Below are positions 8,806 through 18,814 of a DNA stretch of 64,000 bases, one piece after another. Within the stretch, counting starts at the first letter, position 1, and every line of letters starts with the position of its first letter. A model generated the notes under the pieces. It saw nothing but the letters and a program-made list of their open reading frames with translations, was not told where the DNA came from and did no database searches. The position numbers and the translations under genes were made by a program. This DNA is from Hephaestia mangrovi (GTDB lineage Bacteria > Pseudomonadota > Alphaproteobacteria > Sphingomonadales > Sphingomonadaceae), in NCBI RefSeq assembly GCF_019880555.1, contig NZ_JAINVU010000003.1:1-64000 (forward strand). The letters are read 5' to 3'.

Positions 8806-10347
8806 TCATCCCCGGTCGGCTCCCTCCGCCGCGCCACTGACGATGCGATCGAGATAATCGCGGTGCGTCGGCATGTGTTCTGCGGCCGCCTGTGTCACTG
8901 ACGCCACTCTCGCCATCATGCGATTCGCGTCATCGAAAGGCAGGCGGTCAGCGAGCGGATCGTACCCTTCGGCTCGAAGGCCCTGCCCGTTCATCACCGC
9001 CAGCCAGCTCGTCTTGCTGAACAGGTCGTCCGCCTCACGGAAAACGCGCCCGGAAGCGCGATAGATGCGAAGGCGCTCGGCGAGCGTTTCCGGGATCGGC
9101 ATCGCACGCAGTTGCCGCCAATAAGACGTGTCGTCGCGCTGGACGGCGTGGAAATGCAGGATCAGGAAATCGCGGACGCTCTCGAACTCAGCGCGCATGA
9201 GGCGATTATAGCGGCGAACGTCGGCGGGCTCGATCTCGCCGTTGGGCAGCATCTCCAGCAAGCGAGCAATGCCTGCCTGGACGAGGTGGATGCTGGTCGA
9301 TTCGAGCGGCTCGAGAAACCCGCTCGACAGCCCCAGCGCAACACAATTGCGATCCCAAAGGACGGCCCGGCAGCCGGTGCGGAATCGCAGAAGGCGCGGC
9401 TCTCCGATCAGCTCGCCTTCGACTGCGCCGGACAACGCCTCGATCGCGCTCGCCTCGGAAAGGTGGTCGCTGGCGAAAACGTAGCCATTGCCGACGCGGT
9501 GCTGCAGCGGAATGCGCCATTGCCAGCCGGCCTCGCGCGCGGTTGCCCGTGTATAGGGCGGCAGGTCGTCGAGCGGCGACGATGCCACCACCGCTGCACG
9601 ATCGTTCGGCAACCACCGGCTCCAATCGTCGAACGCATTGCCCAGCGCCGCGCCGATCAGGAGGCTGCGGAAACCGGAACAGTCGATGAAGAAATCGGCC
9701 TCGACTCTGCCGTCATCGGCCAACCGGATCGCGCTCACGCTTCCATCGTCATGGGACCGTTCGACATCCATCGCTCGGCCTTCGATTCTGGTGACCCCGC
9801 GCTGTTCGGCATAGCTGCGCAGGAAGCGGGCGTAGCGAGCCGCATCGAAATGGAAGGCATAGCCAATATGGGCGAGCGGCGTGTTGCCGCCGCTCGCCGG
9901 GCGCATGAACTTGCCGGCGCGCGCGGCAGTCGCACAGATCGAATAGGCGTCGAGACCGGCAGCCGCGTCGGCGGCACGAAGACGATGCCACAGCCCGTCG
10001 AACGGCACGGTTCCGAAATCGATCCCGTAATTGCCGAATGGATGGAAATATCGATGGCCGACGCGCAACCAATCGACGAATTCGATCCCGAGCTTGAAGG
10101 TCGCGCTCGTTTCCCGGACGAACGTATCTTCATCGATATCGAGCAACTTGTTGAAGGCGAGGATCGGCGGGATCGTCGCCTCACCGACGCCGACCGTCCC
10201 GATCTCTTCCGATTCGACGAGCGTGATCGACGTGCGAGCGGTGTCGAGAACCTTGGCCAGCGCGGCCGCGGCCATCCAGCCGGCCGTCCCGCCGCCGAGG
10301 ATCGCGATCGATTTGAGCCCGCTGCCCCTCACCGCCGAACCGCGCAT
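8806..10347 (-). CDS. FAD-dependent tryptophan halogenase family protein
   Basis: Flavin-dependent halogenase-like enzyme of 513 residues. Visible features: FAD-binding GGGTAG (18-23), the lysine that forms the haloamine in the family (Lys85 in ATFKLGIEF), the halogenase signature WQWRIP (275-280) and FLEPLES (344-350), which holds the active-site glutamate. All key residues appear present. Genes of this type commonly accompany TonB receptors in sphingomonads, caulobacters and xanthomonads, where their substrate is mostly unknown. It follows the DUF6445 gene and is likely co-transcribed with it and the TonB receptor. The start could be ATG 10347 or GTG 10332, the latter giving a GTGA overlap. 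Confidence 0.92.
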   Translation of the reverse strand: MRGSAVRGSGLKSIAILGGGTAGWMAAAALAKVLDTARTSITLVESEEIGTVGVGEATIPPILAFNKLLDIDEDTFVRETSATFKLGIEFVDWLRVGHRYFHPFGNYGIDFGTVPFDGLWHRLRAADAAAGLDAYSICATAARAGKFMRPASGGNTPLAHIGYAFHFDAARYARFLRSYAEQRGVTRIEGRAMDVERSHDDGSVSAIRLADDGRVEADFFIDCSGFRSLLIGAALGNAFDDWSRWLPNDRAAVVASSPLDDLPPYTRATAREAGWQWRIPLQHRVGNGYVFASDHLSEASAIEALSGAVEGELIGEPRLLRFRTGCRAVLWDRNCVALGLSSGFLEPLESTSIHLVQAGIARLLEMLPNGEIEPADVRRYNRLMRAEFESVRDFLILHFHAVQRDDTSYWRQLRAMPIPETLAERLRIYRASGRVFREADDLFSKTSWLAVMNGQGLRAEGYDPLADRLPFDDANRMMARVASVTQAAAEHMPTHRDYLDRIVSGAAEGADRG

Positions 10348-11075
10348 TGCAAAAATAGATTGCCAGTCAACCGGCCACGCCGTGGATCAGCGGCGTGATC
10401 GGGGATCTTTTCGATCAGGCCGGAATGAAGCAGAGCAGCGCGGTAAAGCAGCATGCGATCGAACCGTGCCTCACATGCCGCGATCCGCTCGAAACGTGAA
10501 TCGGTCGAGTGCTGATAGCCGGCACGGTCATCTGCCGTCTCGCGGCTCAACGCACCATTGTACGCGTCGAGCCGTTGACGGTCGATCGTCTCGAAACCCG
10601 TCGCGCGATGACGAAAGAAGCCGGTGCCGCCATGATCTTCATCGCACAGAAAATGGACCGTGGCGAACTGCAGCCGGTCAGCCGCGTCGATATGCGGCAT
10701 GCGTTGTTCCGGCTCGAGGTCGGCCGGCGGCGTCGTCACCAGCGAAAAATTGCCGCGGGCACGAGCCGGCGCGATCTTTCCAAGATCGAAATGCGCTTCG
10801 ATGAACGGCAGAACGAACCGCACCATTGCATCGACATAGGCCCGCGGCACCGGGCCCAACAGCCCCGGATAATGGCTGCCGACTGCCGACGCCGGTTCAA
10901 AGCCGGATCGCGAAGCGGCATCGATCAGACTTTCCGCCGCGCCCGTCGCGTGATCGATGATAACGACGGGTTCCCGCTCCCGGCCAACGCGGAGCACCCG
11001 ACAACATGGGGCTGGCGACGTCCCACCTTCTTCCGCTGCCCTGCCTGAACCCAAAACCAGCGCTCCGAACGACAA
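10329..11075 (-). CDS. DUF6445 family protein
   Basis: Protein of 248 residues, probably a 2-oxoglutarate/iron oxygenase-like fold judging from the HID pair (His128, Asp130) in MPHIDAAD and the later CDEDHGGTGFFRHR stretch. DUF6445 genes are typically found beside tryptophan halogenases and TonB receptors, exactly as here. Its biochemical role is not established. The first 25 residues are poorly family-like; a GTG at 10997 (VLRVGREREPVV) is an alternative start giving 222 residues. It is 40 bases downstream of the receptor gene and overlaps the halogenase start. Confidence 0.8.
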   Translation of the reverse strand: MSFGALVLGSGRAAEEGGTSPAPCCRVLRVGREREPVVIIDHATGAAESLIDAASRSGFEPASAVGSHYPGLLGPVPRAYVDAMVRFVLPFIEAHFDLGKIAPARARGNFSLVTTPPADLEPEQRMPHIDAADRLQFATVHFLCDEDHGGTGFFRHRATGFETIDRQRLDAYNGALSRETADDRAGYQHSTDSRFERIAACEARFDRMLLYRAALLHSGLIEKIPDHAADPRRGRLTGNLFLQCAVRR

Positions 11076-11115
11076 AGGCCGGCGCGCGCCCTAACGCGCG
11101 CCGGTAGAGGGGAGA

Positions 11116-13980
11116 TCAATAAGTCGCCCGCACCGAGATGCCAAACCGTCGATCGTTGAGCGTATATTGGAGCGGTTGGCTCGGCGTTCCGATGTACGTC
11201 ACGTTCATCCGGTCGGTCAGGTTCACGGCGTCGATCGACACCGCGATGTGCTTGTTCAGATCATAGCTGATCGAGCCGTCGAGCGACGCATAAGGCTTCT
11301 GGAATTGCGGGATGCCATTGGCGCCGCTGCCATAGGTCGTATCGAGATATTTACCACGCCAACTCCAAGCCAGGCGCGCAGATACCGGCCCCTTCTCGTA
11401 CAGCCCGACGAGATTATAGCTGTGCTTGGACAGCTTCTCGAGCGGAACCCGTGTCGGGATATCGGAACCGGCGACAGCGAAGGGGTTGGTCACGTTGCTG
11501 TCGACGAAGGTGTAATTGGCCTGAATGCCGAGACCACTCAGGAGGCCGGGCAGGAAATCGAAGAACTGCTGATAGGCCGCCTCGAATCCCTTGATCGTTC
11601 CGTTGCCTGAATTGACGGTCGTTCCGATGTCGTAGGCAGTACCGTTATACGTCCGAACGACCGTGCCGCTGGCCAGGAAGCCGTTGACCTTCTTGTAGAA
11701 AGCGCCAACCGTGACCGATCCCGTGGGCGCGAAATACCATTCCAGCGTCGCGTCGTAATTGTCCGAAGTGATCGGCCGCAGATAGGGGTTGCCTGATCCG
11801 CCGCTTGGTCGATGGGTGATGGGGCTGACGTCCGTAGCCGGATTGAGCGTTACATTGGTCGACATTTGATCGAAGTTCGGGCGCGCAAAGGATTTCGAAT
11901 AGGCCACGCGCGCCTGCAAATTATCGGTCAGGTGGAGACGCAGGTTGAAGCTCGGCAAAGCCTTGACGTAGGTCCGTTGGACATCAATCGGCGCTTCGGT
12001 GCCGTCACTGTTGAAAACGGTGCCGGCCGATCCAGTGCGGGTTCGCACGACGCGAATGCCGACCGTGCCATCGAACGGCAGTCCCGCCGCCGTGCTACCG
12101 AATTCAGCCAAAGCATAGGACGCGAGCGTCCGCTCGGTCTGATGGTTGAGGTCCGCCGGCGCAAAATAATCCTTCGGCGTCGCACCGAACAGGGCTTCGG
12201 TCTTGGTCAGGCTGTCCCACAGGCTGCTCCCCGGTTCGAAATTCGGGTACAGAATTCCGCCGGTGAGGGTCTTTCCATCGAAGAAGTTGGGCGTCGGCCC
12301 ACTCAAAGCTAGTTCTGGATGATCGGACAGCGGCACGAAGGAGACGCCAGCCGGCGTGTTGCAAGCCGGGTTGGGGCCGCTGGGCACAAGGCAAAAGGCA
12401 TTCCACGTGCCGCGCAGGTCGATCGTGCTGTCGGCGTAGCGAACCCCGGCGCGCAGCTTCTGCAACAGGCCGCCCTCGACGTCATATTCAAGATCGTAGC
12501 GAAGCGCGAGTTGATCGGCATCGTTCCGCTGGATGGCATCGGCCATGTAGGTGAAGGCATAATTGTTCGGATCGGATAGCAGGCCCGGATCGCGAACATT
12601 CCATACCGGCCGCGATCCCCGCAGATCGAAATCGACGATGCTCTGATGCAGCGCGGTATAGGGCGTTTCACCTGTCTGGTCATAGAGCGAAATGACGAAG
12701 CCGTTGCGATCGGCATTGTAGCTCGACTTCAGATATTGAGCATCGAACGTCGCGTGGAGCTTGTCCGAAACGTCCCATTTCGCGTTGAGCGTATAGTTTC
12801 CGACCGTATCGGTAAGATCCTGATCGAAGCGCGACGATTCGAAAACCTGATGGTCGAGCGATCCGGATGTCGCATAACCCTGATCATCAAAGGTAAACGT
12901 GGCCCCGTCGAGCGGAGTCGTTTCCGCGTTGCCGTTGTTGTTGTAATAATAATATTTGCCCTGGCGGTAAAATTTGTACCGGGAATAGAGCGCCTGCGCG
13001 GTCAGCAGGAAATTCGACGCCGGTTGCCATTGGAACGCGCCCGCAATACCAAGCCGCCGGCGGTCACCGCCATCGTCATAGATCTGCTCACCATAGGGCA
13101 CTTGCGCATTGGCGGGAGCGCCCGGAATGGTGATGCCCGCCGGAATGGGACCATAAGCGCCAATGAGAATGGCATCCTGGCGGTAATAGCTTTGCGCGTA
13201 GCTGGCGTTGAGCAGGATGCCCATTTCGCCGACGCCTGTCTCGAAGCGATTGCTGTAAAGCCCCGACGCCGAATAGCCGAACTTGTCCGCCCGATCATAG
13301 TAATTCCCCTTGATCGTGGCGCTGATCACTTGGCCCGGCGTATCGAACGGCAAACGCGTCCGCACGTTCACGACGCCGGCGATATCGCCTTCGATCGTGC
13401 TGGCCGGGGGGTTCTTATAGACGTCGATTCCGGCAAGCAATTCGGGGGGCAGCGCCTCGAGATCAAGCGTGCGTCCGCCAGCGGCGGAGATCGCGGCACG
13501 GCCGTCGATGAAGTTGCTGACCTGCGTCAGGCCGCGCACCGTGATCGCGGGCTGCGTCCGGTGATCGAAGTCGGTCGCGCCCTCGCCGTAACGGCGCTGG
13601 ATTTGAACGCCGGTGATGCGCTGCAGCGCCTCGACGGTATTCGCGTCGGGCAGCTTGCCGATGTCCTGCGCCTGGACTGAATCGACGATTTGATTGGCAT
13701 TGCGCTTGATCGCCTGCGCCGACCGAAGGCTCGCGCGCACGCCGGTCACAACGATGTCGGCCGCCTGCGGCGGATTCTGTAATTGCGCGCTGTCTGCTGC
13801 AACGGGGGCAGCGTCTGCCCCGCCGGTTTGTCCGAGTTGTCGAGCCGACGCCGATGCATCGGACGCCTGATCCGCGCCATCGGCCGACCCGTTTTGATCG
13901 CTTGCCTGGGCGTAGGCCGCCCCCGGTACGGCCATCGTGATCGCCAGAACCGACGCGCCAAATAGACTGATCCTTTTCAC
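11116..13980 (-). CDS. TonB-dependent receptor (oligosaccharide uptake type)
   Basis: Outer-membrane receptor of 954 residues. A signal peptide (VKRISLFGASVLAITMAVPG, cleavage near AYA-QA) is followed by a Q/A-rich linker, the motif DIVVTGVRASLRSA, a plug domain with TVEALQRITGVQIQRR and TVRGL, and a long beta-barrel ending in an aromatic residue. This is the large Xanthomonas/Caulobacter-type receptor linked to carbohydrate uptake. GTG 13980 was chosen because GGGAGGA sits 5-6 bases upstream; an in-frame start at 14004 lies before that ribosome site. Two copies of the proposed GntR operator lie upstream. DUF6445 and the halogenase follow. Confidence 0.93.
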   Translation of the reverse strand: MKRISLFGASVLAITMAVPGAAYAQASDQNGSADGADQASDASASARQLGQTGGADAAPVAADSAQLQNPPQAADIVVTGVRASLRSAQAIKRNANQIVDSVQAQDIGKLPDANTVEALQRITGVQIQRRYGEGATDFDHRTQPAITVRGLTQVSNFIDGRAAISAAGGRTLDLEALPPELLAGIDVYKNPPASTIEGDIAGVVNVRTRLPFDTPGQVISATIKGNYYDRADKFGYSASGLYSNRFETGVGEMGILLNASYAQSYYRQDAILIGAYGPIPAGITIPGAPANAQVPYGEQIYDDGGDRRRLGIAGAFQWQPASNFLLTAQALYSRYKFYRQGKYYYYNNNGNAETTPLDGATFTFDDQGYATSGSLDHQVFESSRFDQDLTDTVGNYTLNAKWDVSDKLHATFDAQYLKSSYNADRNGFVISLYDQTGETPYTALHQSIVDFDLRGSRPVWNVRDPGLLSDPNNYAFTYMADAIQRNDADQLALRYDLEYDVEGGLLQKLRAGVRYADSTIDLRGTWNAFCLVPSGPNPACNTPAGVSFVPLSDHPELALSGPTPNFFDGKTLTGGILYPNFEPGSSLWDSLTKTEALFGATPKDYFAPADLNHQTERTLASYALAEFGSTAAGLPFDGTVGIRVVRTRTGSAGTVFNSDGTEAPIDVQRTYVKALPSFNLRLHLTDNLQARVAYSKSFARPNFDQMSTNVTLNPATDVSPITHRPSGGSGNPYLRPITSDNYDATLEWYFAPTGSVTVGAFYKKVNGFLASGTVVRTYNGTAYDIGTTVNSGNGTIKGFEAAYQQFFDFLPGLLSGLGIQANYTFVDSNVTNPFAVAGSDIPTRVPLEKLSKHSYNLVGLYEKGPVSARLAWSWRGKYLDTTYGSGANGIPQFQKPYASLDGSISYDLNKHIAVSIDAVNLTDRMNVTYIGTPSQPLQYTLNDRRFGISVRATY

Positions 13981-14030
13981 TGCATTCCTCCCTAACGACA
14001 GCAAACAGCGCCATTGCGCTTAGATGTCAT

Positions 14031-14041
14031 TTATCGGACAA
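14031..14041 (+). promoter_or_regulatory. Proposed GntR operator before the TonB receptor
   Basis: TTATCGGACAA matches the proposed palindrome TTGTC-N-GACAA at 9 of 11 positions. It is 51 bases upstream of the receptor start codon, a repressor-like position. Assignment to the local GntR regulator is inference. Confidence 0.5.
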
Positions 14042-14124
14042 TTTAAGTGCAATCAACTACAATATGATCAATGTGATTCAAAACCGTTGAAAATTGTACG
14101 CTTTGGCGCAGAATCCGTCACTTA

Positions 14125-14135
14125 ATGACTGACAA
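14125..14135 (+). promoter_or_regulatory. Second, weaker GntR operator candidate; flanked by inverted repeat
   Basis: ATGACTGACAA matches the proposed operator at 9 of 11 positions, about 145 bases upstream of the receptor start. It lies between the arms of a perfect 8-base inverted repeat, ATCCGTCA (14113-14120) and TGACGGAT (14143-14150). Confidence 0.35.
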
Positions 14136-14155
14136 AATCACTTGACGGATCTGCG

Positions 14156-14420
14156 CGTCGCTCGCCCACGCGCAACGCGGCCCCGTGAGCCGAGCGTCGA
14201 TAGCAACAGATGATCCGCTCCGACTCGCGTTGCTTATGACAGGTGGAGCGCCGCCCTCATTTGCTCGGCGGAATTACCTCGGCTCCACGAGAGGGCGCCA
14301 ATTCTTTTGTCAAACAACAATAAGCCAGCCGATCGGAAACGATGTCGCCGGGACCCGCATGCGACAGCGCGCCGTCAATCGCGTTCGTGCTTGGGGCCGA
14401 CGATGCTGGAAGGCATGTCG
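14156..14420. other. Intergenic remainder between GH51 gene and TonB receptor
   Basis: The 482-base gap 13981-14462 has no convincing gene. Its receptor-proximal part holds the two operator candidates and presumably the promoter; its distal end holds a terminator-like hairpin. Between them I see no clear motif. Open frames here lack ribosome sites and family resemblance. Confidence 0.5.
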
Positions 14421-14455
14421 GCAAAGTTGGAGCGGCAGGAAACCGCCGCCCCAAC
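14421..14455 (-). terminator. Probable terminator of the GH51 gene
   Basis: On the minus strand just after the GH51 stop, arms GTTGGGGCGGC and GCCGCTCCAAC (one G-T pair) enclose an 8-base loop and are followed by a short TTT run. The stem is strong but the T-tract is brief, so termination efficiency is uncertain. Confidence 0.6.
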
Positions 14456-14462
14456 AATCCGA

Positions 14463-16010
14463 TTATTTGATATCCAGCATCACGATCGATTTGGCGGGAA
14501 GTGTTGCGGACAATGTGCCGCCTGACAGATGGGCACCGTCATACGAAACGGGCCGGATATGATCCGGATCGTCGAATGTATTGTGCGCGTCCATCCTGGC
14601 CGCGGTCAGGATGCGGCCGTGAATTTCGTGAGCCTGCTCACCATCCAGCTTGATCGAAATCCGCTGCGCGTGATTGGGATCGACATTGGTCATGCCGAGA
14701 TGGATCACGCCATCCTTGCCGCGCACCGCGCTGGCGCTGACCGCTTTCAACGTCCATTCGTTCTTCTTGTACCAGCCCGCGGTGACGTCGACGGGAAGCA
14801 CGGTGCCGTCCTGATAATCCTTGTACATATCGAACGCCCAATAGGTCGGCGTTCGGACCATCTTGTCGCCCTTGGTGAGCAGCATCGCCTGCAGCACGTT
14901 GACCATCTGCGCGATATTCGCGCCGCGCACACGGTCGGCATGTCGGGCGAAAATATTGAAGTTAAGGCTGGCCACGACCGCATCGCGCAGCGTGTTCTGC
15001 TGATAGAGGAACCCCGGATTGGTGCCCGGTTCGACATCGTACCAGGTTCCCCATTCGTCGACGAGAAGCGCCACGCGCTTCTTGGGGTCATATTTGTCCA
15101 TGATCGCCGAATGCTTGGTCAGCAATTCGTCCATTTTTTCGGTCTTCACGAGCGTACGGGCCCATTGGTCCTCGTCGAAACCCGTGGCCGCGCCCTTGTG
15201 CTTCCACTCATATGGAATGGTGTAATAATGGACACCGATCGCATCGAAGGCGCTCGCGGCTTTCTTCATCATGACGTCGGTCCAATGATAGTCATCGGAA
15301 TTCGCGCCGCTGGCGACCTTCATGATGTGCTGCCCTTCCGGGGCGCGAATGAATGTGCTGTAGCGACGCGTCACATCCGCCGCATATTCGGGCAACATGT
15401 TCCCGCCACAGCCCCATAGCTCGTTGCCGATCCCGACCATGGCCAGCTTCCACGGCTTGTCGCGCCCGTTCGCCCGCCGTTCCTGGGCGACGGTAGAATT
15501 GGTCGGCGAGGTGATATACTCGACCCATTCCTGCAGGTCTTTGGGCGGGGCCGAGCCGACATTGCCTGATACATAGGCGTCCGCGCCGACCAGTTCGGTG
15601 AAGTTCATGAATTCGTTCGTTCCGAAGGAATTGTCCTCGGTAACCCCGCCCCAGTTGGTATTGACCTTCACCGGCCGCTTGGACCGCGGGCCGATGCCTT
15701 CGCGCCAGTAATATTCGTCGGCAAAGCATCCGCCCGGCCAGCGAATTTCGGGCACGCGAATTTCGCGAAGCGCGTCGATGACGTCCTTGCGATAGCCTTG
15801 CACGTTTGGAATCTTGCTATCTTCGCCAACCCACAGGCCGCCGTAGATGCCATGCCCGAGGTGCTCCGCGAATTGGCCGAACAAATGCCGATTGTACGTC
15901 GCACCGGGTGTGTTGGCATGAATTTCTACCGTATCCACCGTGGCGTTTTTCGGCTGCGCGAACGCGGTGGACGCGAGCATCAACACGGCTGCGGCAAATA
16001 TCCTCGGCAT
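14463..16010 (-). CDS. abfA: Alpha-L-arabinofuranosidase, GH51
   Basis: Releases terminal alpha-L-arabinofuranose from arabinan, arabinoxylan or arabinogalactan. The 515-residue protein has an N-terminal signal peptide (cleavage after AFA near residue 18), unlike many cytoplasmic GH51 enzymes, so it is probably periplasmic. Catalytic residues are visible: acid/base Glu197 in GIGNELWGCGG and nucleophile Glu319 in LVDEWGTW. The RWPGGCFAD motif at about 90-98 is also typical. ATG 16010 has a GGGAGAGG ribosome site. It is divergent from gntR, with the best operator copy between them. Confidence 0.95.
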   Translation of the reverse strand: MPRIFAAAVLMLASTAFAQPKNATVDTVEIHANTPGATYNRHLFGQFAEHLGHGIYGGLWVGEDSKIPNVQGYRKDVIDALREIRVPEIRWPGGCFADEYYWREGIGPRSKRPVKVNTNWGGVTEDNSFGTNEFMNFTELVGADAYVSGNVGSAPPKDLQEWVEYITSPTNSTVAQERRANGRDKPWKLAMVGIGNELWGCGGNMLPEYAADVTRRYSTFIRAPEGQHIMKVASGANSDDYHWTDVMMKKAASAFDAIGVHYYTIPYEWKHKGAATGFDEDQWARTLVKTEKMDELLTKHSAIMDKYDPKKRVALLVDEWGTWYDVEPGTNPGFLYQQNTLRDAVVASLNFNIFARHADRVRGANIAQMVNVLQAMLLTKGDKMVRTPTYWAFDMYKDYQDGTVLPVDVTAGWYKKNEWTLKAVSASAVRGKDGVIHLGMTNVDPNHAQRISIKLDGEQAHEIHGRILTAARMDAHNTFDDPDHIRPVSYDGAHLSGGTLSATLPAKSIVMLDIK

Positions 16011-16126
16011 TGTATACCTCTCCCTGATCGTCGTTCGGGTCCTATGCCCGGACTAATCGGCGCCAGGCGCGACCATTACCCCCTGGCACGACCATCGAAT
16101 GCCGGACCACCCTATAGCGCCATCTC

Positions 16127-16137
16127 TTGTCTGACAA
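16127..16137 (+). promoter_or_regulatory. Best-match GntR operator between abfA and gntR
   Basis: TTGTCTGACAA is a perfect palindrome around one central base. It lies in the divergent gap, 117 bases before abfA and 134 before gntR. FCD-type GntR regulators usually bind short palindromes of the T-x-GT...AC-x-A kind, so autoregulation and control of abfA are likely, by inference. Confidence 0.6.
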
Positions 16138-16270
16138 TAGAAAGCGGATGCTCGAGTTGCTGCCATACGGGCTAGCAGGACGGCGCAACTTGCCGTATTC
16201 ACGGCCATCGCGACGGTTCCGATAGGATGACATCGCTGAAACGGCTGAGGCAGGCCCCGAGGAGAGGCGA

Positions 16271-16978
16271 TTGGCAAACGGTAGACGGCACGAACCCTCT
16301 CATGTGAAAGTTTCCAAGGATCTCGGCATAGCCATCGTCACTGGCCGGCATCCGCCGGGAACCGTGCTGCTCGGCGAGGTGGAATATGCCGAACGATTGG
16401 GCGTTTCGCGCAGCGTCGTTCGGGAAGCGTTGCGCATGCTGACGGCGAAAGGGTTGCTGGAAAGCCGCCCCAAGGCAGGCACCCGGGTTCGCGACCGCAG
16501 CGATTGGAACTTGCTCGATCCGCAATTGCTCGGCTGGATGTTCGAAGGCGCTCCCCCGCTCGAATTCGTCAGAAACCTGTTCCAGTTACGGATGATAATC
16601 GAGCCCGCCGCCGCGGAGCTTGCTGCCGCTGGGCGCAGTTCGCGCCAACTGGCGCAGCTGGGTCATGCGCTGGAACAAATGGACGCCCACGGCCTGACCA
16701 CAGAGACCGGCCAGGCCGCCGATCAGCGCTTCCACACAATCATCCTGGAAGCCTCAGGAAACGAACTTCTCGTCAGCCTTTCGAGCACGATTTCGGCGGC
16801 GGTTCGTTGGACCACATTCTTCAAATACCGCACCAGCCGCCATCCCCATAATCCAATCGAGGATCATCGGATATTGTTCGAAGCGATCGCGAAATCGGAT
16901 CCCAAACTCGCGCGCCAGGCGACCGAAAAACTGATCGAACAAGCGCTGATCGACACCGAGGCTGCTCTCGACGCTTGA
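16271..16978 (+). CDS. GntR-family regulator with FCD domain
   Basis: Transcription regulator of 235 residues. The N-terminal winged helix (about 10-75) includes LGEVEYAERLGVSRSVVREALRML and the wing GLLESRPKAGTRV. The C-terminal all-helical FCD domain (about 90-225) has metal/ligand-type residues in DQRFHTIILEASGN and HRILFEAI. The start is a TTG, supported by GAGGAGAGG four bases upstream; no ATG fits. Family members sense sugar acids, so a pentonate or 2-keto-3-deoxypentonate is a plausible inducer. It sits between abfA and the pentose genes and is the likely owner of the recurrent palindromes. Confidence 0.9.
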   Translation: MANGRRHEPSHVKVSKDLGIAIVTGRHPPGTVLLGEVEYAERLGVSRSVVREALRMLTAKGLLESRPKAGTRVRDRSDWNLLDPQLLGWMFEGAPPLEFVRNLFQLRMIIEPAAAELAAAGRSSRQLAQLGHALEQMDAHGLTTETGQAADQRFHTIILEASGNELLVSLSSTISAAVRWTTFFKYRTSRHPHNPIEDHRILFEAIAKSDPKLARQATEKLIEQALIDTEAALDA

Positions 16979-16994
16979 AACGTCCGAAACGAAT

Positions 16995-18797
16995 TCAATG
17001 GCTATCGCGCGGCACGCCTTCTGTCTGCGCAATCCGCTGATACTTCTCCGCGCCCTCGAGAATAGCGCCGCTATCCAACTGCCCCACGATCGCGCGCTGG
17101 ATTTCCTGCCATGGGGTTTGCGAAGCGGGATAAGGATAGCCGCCGGCAGCCAATAGCCGTTGGCGACGCGCCGCGAGTGTCGCATCGTCGATAAGCACGT
17201 CGACCCTACCCTTGCCCAAATCGATGCGCACCCGGTCGCCGGTCTCCAGCAGCGCGAGGCCACCATTTGCCGCGGCTTCTGGGCTGGCATTGAGGATCGA
17301 GGGGCTGCCGCTGGTGCCCGATTGCCGGCCGTCGCCGATGCATGGAAGATTGCCCACGCCTTCGGTGATTAGATAAGCAGGCGCGCGCATGTTCACGACC
17401 TCGGCCGATCCCGGGTAACCGATCGGGCCGGCACCGCGCATGAACAACAGCGTATTGCTCGTAATCCCCAGCGCCGGGTCGTCGATCCGGGCATGATAGT
17501 CTTCGGGGCCATCGAACACGACTGCGGGCCCTTCGAAGGCTTCGGGATCATCGGGATTCGACAGATAACGCTGGCGAAACGCGTCCGAGATCACGCTCGT
17601 CTTCATGATTGCCGCGTCGAACAAATTGCCCTTGAGCACGATGAACCCGGCATTCTCGACCAGCGGCCGCTCGAACGGGCGGATGACATTCTCATCGGCG
17701 ATAAAGGCGTCGCGGCAATTCTCTCCGATGGTTCGGCCATTTACCGTCATCGCCGCCTCGTCGATCAGCCCGTGATCCATGAGTTGACGAACCACCGCGG
17801 GAACGCCCCCGGCGCGATAATAGTCTTCGCCGAGATACTCGCCGGCCGGCTGCAGGTTGACGAGAAGCGGGATGTCGTGCCCCTGCTCCTCCCAATCCTC
17901 GAGCGGCAGGTCGACGCCGATGTGGCGCGCGATCGCCGCAATGTGGATCGGCGCGTTGGTCGAGCCGCCGATCGCCGTGTTCACCCGGATCGCATTATGG
18001 AATGCCTGCCTGGTAAGGATGTCCGAGGGCTTCAGATCCTCGCGAACCATGTCCACGATGCGCTTGCCGGTGTGGTAAGAGACTTCCTGGCGGTCGCGAT
18101 ATGGCGCCGGGATCGCCGCCGATCCGGGCAACGACATGCCCAGCGCCTCGGTGAGGCTGTTCATCGTCGTCGCCGTGCCCATCGTGTTGCAATAGCCGGT
18201 CGACGGCGCCGACGACGCGACCAGCCTGATGAATTCCTCGTCATCGATCGTGCCGGCGGCCAGCAATTCACGCGCCTTCCAGACGATCGTGCCCGATCCG
18301 GTGCGTTCGCCCTTGAACCAGCCGTTGAGCATGGGGCCTACGGAAAGCGCGATCGCGGGAATGTTGACGGTCGCCGCGGCCATCAGGCAGGCGGGCGTGG
18401 TCTTGTCGCAGCCGATCGTCAGCACGACGCCGTCGAGCGGATAGCCGTAGAGGATCTCGACGAGACTCAGATACGATAGATTGCGATCAAGCCCCGCCGT
18501 CGGCCGCTTGCCGGTTTCCTGTATCGGATGAGTAGGGAATTCGATCGCGACGCCGCCCGCCTCACGAATCCCCTCGCGCACGCGCTCCGCCAGCACCAGA
18601 TGGTGGCGGTTGCAGGGCGACAGATCGGAGCCGGTCTGGGCGATGCCGATGATCGGCTTTCCCGAACGCAATTCCTCGAGGCTCAAGCCGAAGTTGAGGT
18701 AGCGCTCGAGATAAAGCGCCGTCATGTCGACGTTATCCAGATTATCAAACCACGCCCGGCTTCGAAGTCTGCGTGATACGTCAACGATGTCATTCAT
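16995..18797 (-). CDS. Pentonate dehydratase of the IlvD/Edd family (xylonate/arabonate type)
   Basis: Dehydrates a pentonate (D-xylonate or L-arabonate) to 2-keto-3-deoxypentonate. Over 600 residues it carries the three cysteines expected to hold the iron-sulfur cluster (Cys62 in SDLSPCN, Cys130 in GCDKTTPA, Cys203 in GYCNTMG) and the C-terminal [20 protein letters not shown] block. The sequence closely resembles Caulobacter XylD as I recall it. Substrate cannot be settled from sequence; the arabinose-releasing enzymes nearby favour L-arabonate. ATG 18797 follows GGAG; the mutarotase gene ends 17 bases upstream, so both are one operon. Confidence 0.9.
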   Translation of the reverse strand: MNDIVDVSRRLRSRAWFDNLDNVDMTALYLERYLNFGLSLEELRSGKPIIGIAQTGSDLSPCNRHHLVLAERVREGIREAGGVAIEFPTHPIQETGKRPTAGLDRNLSYLSLVEILYGYPLDGVVLTIGCDKTTPACLMAAATVNIPAIALSVGPMLNGWFKGERTGSGTIVWKARELLAAGTIDDEEFIRLVASSAPSTGYCNTMGTATTMNSLTEALGMSLPGSAAIPAPYRDRQEVSYHTGKRIVDMVREDLKPSDILTRQAFHNAIRVNTAIGGSTNAPIHIAAIARHIGVDLPLEDWEEQGHDIPLLVNLQPAGEYLGEDYYRAGGVPAVVRQLMDHGLIDEAAMTVNGRTIGENCRDAFIADENVIRPFERPLVENAGFIVLKGNLFDAAIMKTSVISDAFRQRYLSNPDDPEAFEGPAVVFDGPEDYHARIDDPALGITSNTLLFMRGAGPIGYPGSAEVVNMRAPAYLITEGVGNLPCIGDGRQSGTSGSPSILNASPEAAANGGLALLETGDRVRIDLGKGRVDVLIDDATLAARRQRLLAAGGYPYPASQTPWQEIQRAIVGQLDSGAILEGAEKYQRIAQTEGVPRDSH

Positions 18798-18814
18798 TCC
18801 AAAAAAACTCCAGA

